Origin: Saccharopolyspora kobensis
Lineage (GTDB): Bacteria > Actinomycetota > Actinomycetes > Mycobacteriales > Pseudonocardiaceae
Direction of reading: 5' to 3'
Assembly: GCF_900108315.1 (NCBI RefSeq)
Contig: NZ_FNVB01000007.1
Location: 405,673-469,672, forward strand
Length of the DNA: 64,000 nucleotides
Shown here: in pieces, positions 44,018 to 51,184 of the stretch
Numbering within the stretch: the first letter of the stretch is position 1
Layout of the letters: each line of letters opens with the position of its first letter
Program-made: the position numbers and the translations under genes
The notes under the pieces: generated by a model
What the model saw: the letters and a program-made list of their open reading frames with translations, nothing else
Told to the model about the DNA's origin: nothing
Databases searched by the model: none

Positions 44018-44685
44018 CGGGACTCCTTGCCTCGCGAGGTGACAGTGGTCAGGGCGCAGACCTGCGCGCGGGTCGCCGCGGGGTCGGTGTGCAGCACGGT
44101 GCGCATGCCCAGGCGCCGGGCGGCGTCGACGTTGGGTGCGCCGTCGTCGACGAACACCACCTGCTCGGCGGACAGCTCCAGCCTTTCCAGGGCCATGCGG
44201 TAGATCCTCGGGTCCGGTTTGCGCAGCCGCACCTCCGCCGAGATGACCGCGACGTCGAAGAGCCCGTCGAGCAGGTCCCACGGGTAGTCGTTGCCCCAGC
44301 TGTTGGACAGCAGCGCGGTGCGCACGCCGCCGGCGCGCAGATCGCGCACGAGGTCGAGCATGGCGGGCTCGCTGCGCATCCGGGCGAACATGCGCTGGAG
44401 CAGGCCCTCCGGCGCGACCGGTGATCCGTCGATCGAGCGCAGCCGCTGCGCCAGGGTGCGGTTGAAGTCCTCGGCGTCGAGCTCGCCGGTCTCCAGGCGG
44501 TGGATCGGGGTGCCGGGCGGTGCGTCGCGCGACAGCCACTCCTTGATCGCGGCGGAGAAGGTCTCCGGGCGGATGCCCTCCTGCTCGATCCAGCCGTGCA
44601 GGGCGGCGCGGCCGGAGGTGGTCAGCACTCCGCCGTAGTCGAAGATCACCGCCCGCGCCGGGCGGGTTGCGTCGCCGGAACCCAT
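44014..44685 (-). CDS. HAD-family hydrolase (ACAD10/sEH N-terminal type)
   Basis: The 223-residue protein has the HAD motifs in order: V-I-F-D-Y-G-G-V-L at about 13-21 (the second Asp of the usual D-x-D is replaced by Gly, as in the ACAD10 and epoxide-hydrolase N-terminal group), A-L-L-S-N-S-W (Ser/Thr motif), K-P-D-P-R-I-Y-R and V-F-V-D-D-G-A-P-N. First gene of the HAD-kinase-dehydrogenase trio, coupled to the kinase by ATGA. Its reaction in the pathway is not established; dephosphorylation of a by-product is one possibility. Confidence 0.88.
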   Translation of the reverse strand: MGSGDATRPARAVIFDYGGVLTTSGRAALHGWIEQEGIRPETFSAAIKEWLSRDAPPGTPIHRLETGELDAEDFNRTLAQRLRSIDGSPVAPEGLLQRMFARMRSEPAMLDLVRDLRAGGVRTALLSNSWGNDYPWDLLDGLFDVAVISAEVRLRKPDPRIYRMALERLELSAEQVVFVDDGAPNVDAARRLGMRTVLHTDPAATRAQVCALTTVTSRGKESR

Positions 44686-44855
44686 ACCAGGACCGTACCG
44701 ACTAGACGGTATGTAGCGCTAGAGGCCACGAGCGGTTCCACCGCGAGACGGCGGTGCGCGGTTCCGCGCGGCACCGGCGGCTGGGGTGGGGAGGTGTCGA
44801 TTTCGTGCGGAGTTGACCACGCCCAGGTGCGGTGTCGCGCGGAACCGCCCGCGTG

Positions 44856-45728
44856 TCAGGGGCGGAAGCCGTGCCGGATGCGGGCTGCGCGGTCGAGGAA
44901 CTCGGCCGGTGTCGTGGTGCTGAACTGGAGGTCGACGAACGCGTCCGCGACGCCCAGTCCGGCCAGCTCGTGCAGGTAGTCCACGAGCTGTTCGTCCGGG
45001 CCGGTGGTCTGGGCGTTGATGCGCACCGCGGTGGCGATCGGTCCGCGCCCGGCTCGCCGGGCTTCGTCGTCGATGTCGGCCATCGTCTTCCGCAGCGCTT
45101 CCACCGGCAGTGCCACGCCGAGCCAGCCGTCCGCGCGGCGGCCGATCCGGCGGAACGCCGCTGGAGACACTCCGCCCAGGTAGATCGGCACGTGACGCTG
45201 CGCCGGCTTGGGCTGGAAGTGGCCGGGGCTGATGGTCCAGAACTCGCCGCTGTGCTGCACCGGGTCGGCTGCCCAGAGCGCCGCGAGCACGTCCAGCGTC
45301 TCGTCCAGCCGCGCGCCGCGCTGCCGCCACGGCACCCCCACCGCGTCGTACTCGTCGCGCGACCAGCTCAGCCCGAACCCGGCGATGAGCCGCCCGCGGC
45401 TGAGCCGGTCGATCCCGGCGAGGCTGCGGGCCAGGTGGATCGGCGGGTGCAGCGGTGCGTTGAGCGTGCTGGTGCCCAGCAGCGGGCTCGTGGTGGCGTT
45501 GGCGGCCAGCGTCAGCACCAGCAGCGGGTCGAGGCCGCTGCGGAACTGCTCGGGCATGGCGCCGCCCGGATAGGGCGTGATCGGATCGGTGGCGGCGTGC
45601 ACGCGTTCGCCCGCCCAGAGGCTTTCGAAGCCGAGCGCTTCGGCTTCGGCCGCCAGCTGCGGCACCAGGAGCGGGTCGGAGAACGGGCCGAACTGGGGGA
45701 GTGTCAGTCCAAGGCGCATGGGAGCCAT
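44856..45728 (-). CDS. LLM-class (probably F420-dependent) oxidoreductase
   Basis: The 290-residue protein has the luciferase-like monooxygenase TIM barrel: L-G-L-T-L-P-Q-F-G-P near the start, F-E-S-L-W-A-G-E-R, L-L-G-T-S-T-L-N-A-P, G-R-L-I-A-G-F-G-L-S-W-S-R-D-E-Y, and I-Y-L-G-G-V-S-P-A-A-F-R-R. The last segments are typical of F420-dependent members of actinobacteria. The start may be 45728 or 45719. No substrate can be assigned. It is separated from the HAD gene by 170 bp without visible features. Confidence 0.9.
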   Translation of the reverse strand: MAPMRLGLTLPQFGPFSDPLLVPQLAAEAEALGFESLWAGERVHAATDPITPYPGGAMPEQFRSGLDPLLVLTLAANATTSPLLGTSTLNAPLHPPIHLARSLAGIDRLSRGRLIAGFGLSWSRDEYDAVGVPWRQRGARLDETLDVLAALWAADPVQHSGEFWTISPGHFQPKPAQRHVPIYLGGVSPAAFRRIGRRADGWLGVALPVEALRKTMADIDDEARRAGRGPIATAVRINAQTTGPDEQLVDYLHELAGLGVADAFVDLQFSTTTPAEFLDRAARIRHGFRP

Positions 45729-46005
45729 GGTGTCGCTGCGGGATCTCCGCTGCCAAGCTCTGGTCGGAACGGGTGCACCGGGACCGGCGTTCGGACCAGC
45801 GAGCGCGCCATTGCCCCGGGTGAGCGTGCAACTACACCAATGGCAGGCCGGTTATCACTGCGGGTCGCGGCCGCGCGCGTTCCGGCTGCTGCGCCGAACC
45901 CGTTCGTCGCAACGTCATCCATCAGTACGGCGGTTGTGCGCGCATTGGTGGCCCACCGGGTGTGGCGCTCGGTGCGCACTGTTAATTGTGGGAACGAGCG
46001 GTGCG

Positions 46006-46034
46006 TTGACGCGGAGTTTACTCGGCAGTAAGTA
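46006..46034 (+). promoter_or_regulatory. Putative housekeeping promoter of the exported protein gene
   Basis: TTGACG at 46006-46011 and TAAGTA at 46029-46034 are 17 bp apart, close to the main sigma-factor consensus, in the 362-bp gap 45729-46090. The predicted start is about 50 bp before the ATG at 46091. The rest of the gap holds no gene that I can support. Confidence 0.55.
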
Positions 46035-46090
46035 TTCGGGTCGCCGCGCGGCCCGCACCTTTTCGTTGCCGATTCTGCGAGGTGAGGCCA

Positions 46091-46726
46091 ATGACGTCCC
46101 AATCCCGTGGCAGACGTGTCGCCACTGCTGCCGCCCTGACCGCAGCCGCTGCGCTTGCGTTCACACCGCAAGCCCTGGCTGCCGCGTTCGACGTCAACTT
46201 CGACTGCTCCGGTTCGTCCCCGGTGGGCGAGCAGCAGTTCAGCCTGCAGCAGGGCGCCGACGTCACGGCGCCGGCGACCGTCGCCCCCGGCGGCACGCTG
46301 GACATCGTGATCGACCCGGCGGTGAACACCGTTCCCTCCGAGGTCAACGGCTACACCGTCAAGCGGATCGAGGGCATGGACCTGAAGATCCCGATCCCGG
46401 CGAACTCCACGTTCGTCTCGGCCGACCTGGAAGGCGGTTCCGGCCTCGGCCCGAACCCGCCGACGATCAGCGTGGAGGGCAACATCGCCACGCTGCACCT
46501 GGACGGCCCGATCGCGGGTGGCTCGCAGTTCGAGCTGCCCACCGTGATCGCGCACCTCACCGCCGGTGACTCCGGCACGATCGAGACGAAGCTGCACGGC
46601 ACCAGCCACGACGACCCGGGGCTGACCTTCACCGCGGTGGTCTCCTCCATCATCGGTGACACCAACGTGCCCTCGCGCTGCTTCCCCAACCCCAACCCGG
46701 TCCTGACGACGACGACGATCGGCTGA
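46091..46726 (+). CDS. Secreted protein of unknown function
   Basis: The 211-residue protein has a clear signal peptide (residues about 1-30, ending A-L-A-A-A) and then a beta-rich domain. Two cysteines, one near the mature N-terminus (F-D-C-S-G) and one near the C-terminus (S-R-C-F-P), could form a disulfide closing the domain. I do not recognise the family with certainty; the layout recalls DUF6801-type secreted proteins of actinobacteria. GAGGTGAGG precedes the ATG. It ends at a strong terminator, before a type VII substrate cluster. Confidence 0.8.
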   Translation: MTSQSRGRRVATAAALTAAAALAFTPQALAAAFDVNFDCSGSSPVGEQQFSLQQGADVTAPATVAPGGTLDIVIDPAVNTVPSEVNGYTVKRIEGMDLKIPIPANSTFVSADLEGGSGLGPNPPTISVEGNIATLHLDGPIAGGSQFELPTVIAHLTAGDSGTIETKLHGTSHDDPGLTFTAVVSSIIGDTNVPSRCFPNPNPVLTTTTIG

Positions 46727-46731
46727 TCCCG

Positions 46732-46762
46732 ACGGCGGCGGGGCTCCGCGCCCCGCCGCCGT
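46732..46762 (+). terminator. Terminator of the secreted protein gene
   Basis: A perfect 13-bp stem (46732-46744 with 46750-46762) with a 5-nt loop, followed by TTTCC, lies 5 bp after the stop codon. Confidence 0.85.
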
Positions 46763-46995
46763 TTCCACCCTTCCCGTTGCGGTCGAGGGATTTCCGCGTC
46801 GGAGAAGCTCCGATCGGGCCGCTCGCCGCAGCGGCGGGGCTGCTTCCCTCCCGGCCTGCGCCGGTCGGTCTTCCGCCCGGAACGCCGCCATCGCACCGAA
46901 TCCGGCCGAACGGCCGAAAAGCGCTCGGTCGCTGTGGGAGCCTCGACGCCTGGAACTTCGTCACAGTTGCTGTTTCGCGGCGAACTGGAGGAGAG

Positions 46996-47340
46996 ACGGC
47001 GGAGAAGTTTCGGGTCGAACCCGAGCACCTGCGGGGCTACGCGGGCTTGTTGGAGCGCAACGCCCAGCACTTCCTGGCGATCCGCCAGCACGCCGAGACC
47101 AAGGGTTCCGACACCAGCGGGTTCACCGGGGTGCTGGCGCTGCTGCAGCCCGTGGTGATCGCGGTCGGCAAGCTGTACGGCGAAACCCTCGAGTTCGCCA
47201 ACGAGCGGCTCACCGGGGTGTCGAACGCCGTCAAGGAGTCCGCCGAGGTCTACGAGAAGGACGACCAGGCCAACTCCGAGCGGATCAAGCAGGTCGAGTC
47301 GATCATGGGTGAGGCCACCAGCCTCGGGGGGCGCAAGTGA
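46996..47340 (+). CDS. EspC-like type VII secretion substrate; apparent ACG start
   Basis: The 114-residue helical protein resembles ESX-associated EspC-like/excreted proteins: F-R-V-E-P-E-H-L-R-G-Y-A-G-L-L-E-R near the start and helical pairs after it. A strong ribosome site GGAGG (46987-46991) is followed at 4 bp by ACG (46996), then GCG-GAG-AAG-TTT, whereas related proteins begin Met-Ala-Glu-Lys-Phe-type. There is no ATG, GTG or TTG nearby in frame; the frame opens only at a TTG at 46777, which would add 73 odd residues. Either ACG is used as the start or one base has changed. The stop overlaps the next GTG (GTGA). Confidence 0.65.
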   Translation, partial: TAEKFRVEPEHLRGYAGLLERNAQHFLAIRQHAETKGSDTSGFTGVLALLQPVVIAVGKLYGETLEFANERLTGVSNAVKESAEVYEKDDQANSERIKQVESIMGEATSLGGRK

Positions 47341-48227
47341 GCGGATACGCCGACACCCAGGATCCCGCCGCGGTGCTCAACGCCGCTGCCCAGAACCGGC
47401 CCGGGCTGCAGTCCACCAAGGAGCTCATCGAGGCAGCGGGCTGGAAGCTGCAAAGCGTCAACTGGGTCTACGAGAAGGTCACCGGCGAGAACCTCGTCGA
47501 CTCGCTGATCAAGCCGCTGCTGGGCGACTTCGAGAAGATCGACGAGAACGCGGCCGCCTGGAACAACATCGCCAAGGCGCTCGACGCGGTGCGCAACAAC
47601 CTCAACGCCGGGCTCCGGGAGCTGGAACCGCACTGGGAGGGCGAGGCCGCGCAGAACTTCGAGCAGCACATCAGCGTGGTGTGGACGGTCGGCATCGAGG
47701 CGGATTCGCAGGTCGCCAAGCTGATCGGCGACCGGTTCCAGAACACCGCCGACACCTGCCGGATGATGTGCAACACCGCGATGTCCCTGCTGGACATCCT
47801 GATCGGCCTGCTGATGGACGCCGCGATCAAGGCCGCTTTCCCGCCAGCCTGGGCCACCGTCGTGCTGATGGTCAAGAATGCCGTCGACATCGTCGACGCG
47901 ATCCGGCGGATCATCATCCAGGTCCAGCAGATCATCGAGGGCGTCAAGTCGATGATCGATGGCATCGTGGGCATGGGAACGGCATTGATGAAGATCAAGG
48001 ACGTCAACAACGTCAACGACGCCATGAACGTCCTCGACGAGACCCAGGACGCCAAGCAGAAGCTCGACGACGGCAAGAAGGCGGTCAAGACCGGTGCCGT
48101 CGGCGCGGTGATGGCCGGTGCCGGTGGCGCGTGGGCGGCTCGGGGCCTGAGCAAGGGCGCCGCCTCGATGCGGTCCGGCGGAACGAGCGGAACCACCGGA
48201 ACCGGGGGAACCGGTGAAGGTGCCTGA
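47337..48227 (+). CDS. Large WXG100-like type VII substrate with hydrophobic C-terminal half
   Basis: The 296-residue protein has an N-terminal helical pair of the WXG100 type with W-E-G in the turn (P-H-W-E-G-E-A-A-Q-N-F near residue 100). Two or three long hydrophobic helices follow (about 150-190), then an amphipathic stretch and a Gly/Thr/Ser-rich tail. Such proteins are type VII secretion substrates or channel-like effectors in actinobacteria. The GTG at 47337 overlaps the EspC-like stop, and the two proteins probably act as a pair. No secretion machinery gene is in the window. Confidence 0.8.
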   Translation: MSGYADTQDPAAVLNAAAQNRPGLQSTKELIEAAGWKLQSVNWVYEKVTGENLVDSLIKPLLGDFEKIDENAAAWNNIAKALDAVRNNLNAGLRELEPHWEGEAAQNFEQHISVVWTVGIEADSQVAKLIGDRFQNTADTCRMMCNTAMSLLDILIGLLMDAAIKAAFPPAWATVVLMVKNAVDIVDAIRRIIIQVQQIIEGVKSMIDGIVGMGTALMKIKDVNNVNDAMNVLDETQDAKQKLDDGKKAVKTGAVGAVMAGAGGAWAARGLSKGAASMRSGGTSGTTGTGGTGEGA

Positions 48228-48262
48228 CGGCGTCGCGACGAGGGTGGGAAAGGACGCAACGA

Positions 48263-48745
48263 GTGTCGAGTCCGATTGACGATCCGCAGCTGCGCGCGCT
48301 CACCGAGCAGCTCGACGCTGCGCTGGCCGAGGGGCGGCGGGTCGCCGAGGAGGCGGCCCAGATCGGCAGGTACGCCCCGGCGTTCACCGACGAGGACCTC
48401 GCCGAGATCGAGCAGTTCGCGCGCAGCGACCAGGCCCCGCCCGAGCTGCGGGACCTGCAACGCCGCATCGACGCCGGTGAGCTGTCCGGGCAGGACGTCC
48501 GCGCCGGGCGGGTCGCGGACGACCCCGGCGTGCTGCGCGGGCTTTCCGCCGGCATGCCCGCGTTCGAGGAAGCGCACGCCCTGCTGCGCGAAGGCCACGA
48601 CGTGGACGAGGTCATCGCATCCAGGGAACCGGCCCCGGAGCAGCCCGGCGCTTCGAGCACGCCACCGCGCCCCGCCGAGGCGAACTGGGACGATCCCGAC
48701 GACTTCGGCAACGACAGCTGGATGCACCGGCCGGACCGGTGGTGA
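48263..48745 (+). CDS. Acidic helical protein of the type VII cluster
   Basis: The 160-residue protein is helical and acidic, with no recognised domain: an N-terminal helix (L-R-A-L-T-E-Q-L-D-A-A-L-A-E-G-R-R-V), a segment rich in Asp and Arg, and a C-terminus W-D-D-P-D-D-F-G-N-D-S-W-M-H-R. It begins at a GTG 36 bp after the WXG100-like gene and overlaps the next gene by 4 bp. It might be a chaperone or partner for the upstream substrate; that is position-based. Confidence 0.65.
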   Translation: MSSPIDDPQLRALTEQLDAALAEGRRVAEEAAQIGRYAPAFTDEDLAEIEQFARSDQAPPELRDLQRRIDAGELSGQDVRAGRVADDPGVLRGLSAGMPAFEEAHALLREGHDVDEVIASREPAPEQPGASSTPPRPAEANWDDPDDFGNDSWMHRPDRW

Positions 48746-49188
48746 CGGAACCTCGTCGGCGGCTGCTGCTGCCGGGATGTCTGCCGGTGGTGCTCAGCGC
48801 GTTGTTCGGCATCGCCGGAATCGGCGTGATCGTGGCCGGTTCGGTGTCCGGCACGGCGGTCGACCGCGCTGAGCCGCACAGCTGGACGGCCGGTGACGTG
48901 GTGCTGCAGTTCAACCGCTACGGAACCTGCGAGGTGGTGCCCGAATCGGGGGAGCCCCGGGTGGTCGAACCGCAGCGGCAGGTCGAGGAGCTCCAGGTGC
49001 AGCGCTGGTTCTCCGGAACCGCCGCGATCACCTGCGACCAGCCGGTGACCGCCTGGCAGGGCAGCGCGGCCGGGCTGCGGTCGTTCGTCTCGTCATCGGT
49101 GTTCGAGTACGGCCTGGCGACCCTGGTCGTGCTGCCGCTGCTGGGACTGGTGGTGCTGCTCGTCCGGCGCCGCGGTGCGCCGCGCTGA
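48742..49188 (+). CDS. Two-helix membrane protein of the type VII cluster
   Basis: The 148-residue protein has a membrane helix near the N-terminus (P-V-V-L-S-A-L-F-G-I-A-G-I-G-V-I-V-A-G), an external domain of about 80 residues with two cysteines (T-C-E-V and T-C-D-Q) and a second helix near the C-terminus (V-V-L-P-L-L-G-L-V-V-L-L-V) ending in basic residues. The GTG at 48742 overlaps the preceding stop (GTGA); the GTG at 48739 is also possible. It may anchor or accept the type VII substrate; the function is unknown. Confidence 0.75.
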   Translation: MTEPRRRLLLPGCLPVVLSALFGIAGIGVIVAGSVSGTAVDRAEPHSWTAGDVVLQFNRYGTCEVVPESGEPRVVEPQRQVEELQVQRWFSGTAAITCDQPVTAWQGSAAGLRSFVSSSVFEYGLATLVVLPLLGLVVLLVRRRGAPR

Positions 49189-50361
49189 TCAGCTCCGCCG
49201 CCGCGTGATCAGGTGCGCGGCCACACCGGCGACCAGCCCCCAGAACACCGAAGCGATGCCGAACACCGTCAATCCCGAGGCCGTCACCAGGAACGCGATC
49301 AGCGCCGCCGTGCGGCTGTCGGCGTCCTCGGTGGCCTTGGCCAGCGAACCGCCGATGGTGTCGAGCAGCCCGATCCCGGCCAGCGCGGTGATCAGCGCCA
49401 GCGGGAACGCCGCGATGAGACCGCCCAGCGTCGCGCCGAAGATCCCCAGCAGGACGTAGCAGACACCGGAGGCGATGCTCGCCTTGTAGCGCTGCGCCGG
49501 ATCTTCGTGGGCGTCGCGGCCCATGCACAGCGCGGCGGTGATCGCCGCCAGGTTGATCCCGAAGCAGCCCAGCGGCGCGAGCACCACGTTCACCGCACCG
49601 GTCCAGGACAGCAGCGGTGACACCGGAGTCGAGTAGCCGTGCGTCCGCAGCGTGACCACGCCGGGCAGGTTCTGCGAGGTCGTGGTGATGACGAACAGCG
49701 GGATCGCGATGCTGATCGTGGTGTGCAGCGACCAGCTCGGCCACACCCACACCGGGGCGGCCAGCGCGATCTCGACCCCACCCAGCCGCAACGACCCCTG
49801 CGCGCCGGCGAGCGCGACGCCCACCACCAGGGCGATGAGCACCGCGTAGCGCGGCAGCAGGCGCTTGCCGAGCAGGTAGCCCGCCAGCATCGACGCGACC
49901 AGCCAGAACTGGTCCTGCATGGTGGTGAAGACGCCGATGCCGAACTGCAGCAGCACACCGCCGAGCAGGGCGGCGGCGATCGAGGCGGGGATCAGGTCCA
50001 CCGCGCGCTCGAACAAACCGGTCAGCCCCACCACGACGGTCAGCGCTGCGGCCAGCAGGAACGCGCCGACGGCCTCGGACATCGAGACGCCGTGACCGCT
50101 CGTGGCCAGCAGGGCGGCGCCGGGCGTCGACCAGGCGAGCACGACCGGAGCCCGGTAGCGCAGCGACAGCGCGATCGAGGTGACGCCGATGCCCACGCCC
50201 AGCGCGAGGATCCAGGAGGCGATCTCGGCGGGTCCGGCGCCGAGCGCGCGAGCGGCCTGGAAGACGATGGCCGCTGAACTGACCACCCCGACCAGCGTCG
50301 TGATCCCACCGGCGACCAGAGTGGATGCCGATGCGGTGGGGAGCCGTTGACGCAACTGCAC
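49189..50361 (-). CDS. BenE-family (benzoate:H+ symporter-like) transporter
   Basis: The 390-residue membrane protein has about eleven or twelve helices and the BenE traits: W-S-T-P-G-A-A-L-L-A, L-F-V-I-T-T-T-S-Q-N-L-P-G-V, and G-C-F-G-I-N-L-A-A-I-T-A-A-L-C-M-G. The GTG at 50361 is the best start; a longer frame runs to 50544 across the divergent gene and its start region. It probably imports an aromatic acid. The divergent XRE-cupin regulator gene starts 50 bp away and may control it. Confidence 0.9.
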   Translation of the reverse strand: MQLRQRLPTASASTLVAGGITTLVGVVSSAAIVFQAARALGAGPAEIASWILALGVGIGVTSIALSLRYRAPVVLAWSTPGAALLATSGHGVSMSEAVGAFLLAAALTVVVGLTGLFERAVDLIPASIAAALLGGVLLQFGIGVFTTMQDQFWLVASMLAGYLLGKRLLPRYAVLIALVVGVALAGAQGSLRLGGVEIALAAPVWVWPSWSLHTTISIAIPLFVITTTSQNLPGVVTLRTHGYSTPVSPLLSWTGAVNVVLAPLGCFGINLAAITAALCMGRDAHEDPAQRYKASIASGVCYVLLGIFGATLGGLIAAFPLALITALAGIGLLDTIGGSLAKATEDADSRTAALIAFLVTASGLTVFGIASVFWGLVAGVAAHLITRRRS

Positions 50362-50410
50362 TTCGGACCGTCCGTTCTGTATATGGAACGACGCGATGCT
50401 AGGAGGAACG

Positions 50411-50974
50411 GTGGAGCTGGTCAAGGTGGTGGGGGGCAACCTGCGCGCGATCCGCACCGAGCGCGAGCTGTCGTTGTCGGAAACCGCGCGGCGAGCGGGG
50501 ATCGGCAAGGCGACGCTCTCGGAGCTGGAGGCCGGACGTCGCAATCCGACGCTGGAAACCCTCTACGCGCTGGCCACGGTCCTCGGCGTTCCACTGGGGC
50601 GGCTGCTGGTCGCGGAACCGGAGCCCGGCGCGGAGCCCGCTGTGGTGGTCAACCGCGCCGGCGGCGCGGAGCTGTCCGGACAGGTGGTGGAGGTGCAGCT
50701 GATGGACCGGGTGGTCACCGGCGGCCAGCGGCAGGAGATCTACCGGCTGCGCGTGCGCGCGGGTTCCAAGTACGTCTCCGCCGCGCACCGGCCCCGCGTG
50801 GTCGAGCAGCTGCTGGTGCACTCCGGAACTCTGGTCACCGGCCCGGAATCGGCCCCCGAGACCCTCGGCCCCGGCGACTACATCCGCTTCGACGGCGGGG
50901 TGGACCACGTCTACCAGGCCCCGGCCGACGACGTCCTCGCGACGCTGGTGATGCGCTACCCGGCCCCGTCCTGA
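50411..50974 (+). CDS. XRE-family regulator with cupin domain
   Basis: The 187-residue protein has an N-terminal helix-turn-helix (L-S-E-T-A-R-R-A-G-I-G-K-A-T-L-S-E-L-E-A-G-R-R-N-P-T-L) and a C-terminal cupin-type beta-barrel typical of small-molecule-responsive XRE regulators. AGGAGG precedes the GTG at 50411; an ATG at 50396 lies within the ribosome site region and is less likely. It faces the BenE-type gene across a 50-bp gap and probably represses or activates it. Confidence 0.92.
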   Translation: MELVKVVGGNLRAIRTERELSLSETARRAGIGKATLSELEAGRRNPTLETLYALATVLGVPLGRLLVAEPEPGAEPAVVVNRAGGAELSGQVVEVQLMDRVVTGGQRQEIYRLRVRAGSKYVSAAHRPRVVEQLLVHSGTLVTGPESAPETLGPGDYIRFDGGVDHVYQAPADDVLATLVMRYPAPS

Positions 50975-51006
50975 GCCCGCTGGGGGCGTTTCCGCTGGTC
51001 GGGTCT

Positions 51007-51048
51007 CGTGAGTGTTTTGTGGGGTTATAGCACCCCAAAACACTCACG
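51007..51048 (+). terminator. Hairpin after the XRE-cupin gene
   Basis: Arms CGTGAGTGTTTTG(T)GGGGT at 51007-51025 and the complementary ACCCCAAAACACTCACG at 51032-51048 form a long stem with one bulge and a 6-nt loop. It lies 33 bp after the XRE-cupin stop. Confidence 0.7.
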
Positions 51049-51125
51049 GGCCATCACCTGCCAAAACCTTCGCGCGGCCCAGGCGTCAGCGTTGAGTCGT
51101 CTCCGGGTGCGCTTGGGCACGGTGC

Positions 51126-51177
51126 GGAGTGAGCGCTCACTTCGCCCTTGACGGAGTGAGTGCTCACTCCGTACGGT
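51126..51177 (+). promoter_or_regulatory. Promoter with two TetR-type operators (leaderless start)
   Basis: TTGACG (51148-51153) and TACGGT (51172-51177) are 18 bp apart, which places the start of transcription at about 51184-51185, on the ATG at 51185. Between them lies a palindrome, GGAGTGAGTGCTCACTCC (51153-51170), imperfect only at its centre. Upstream, AGTGAGCGCTCACT (51128-51141) is perfect. The two sites share GTGAGnGCTCAC and are probably bound by the TetR protein they control. Confidence 0.75.
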
Positions 51178-51184
51178 GGTCGGC

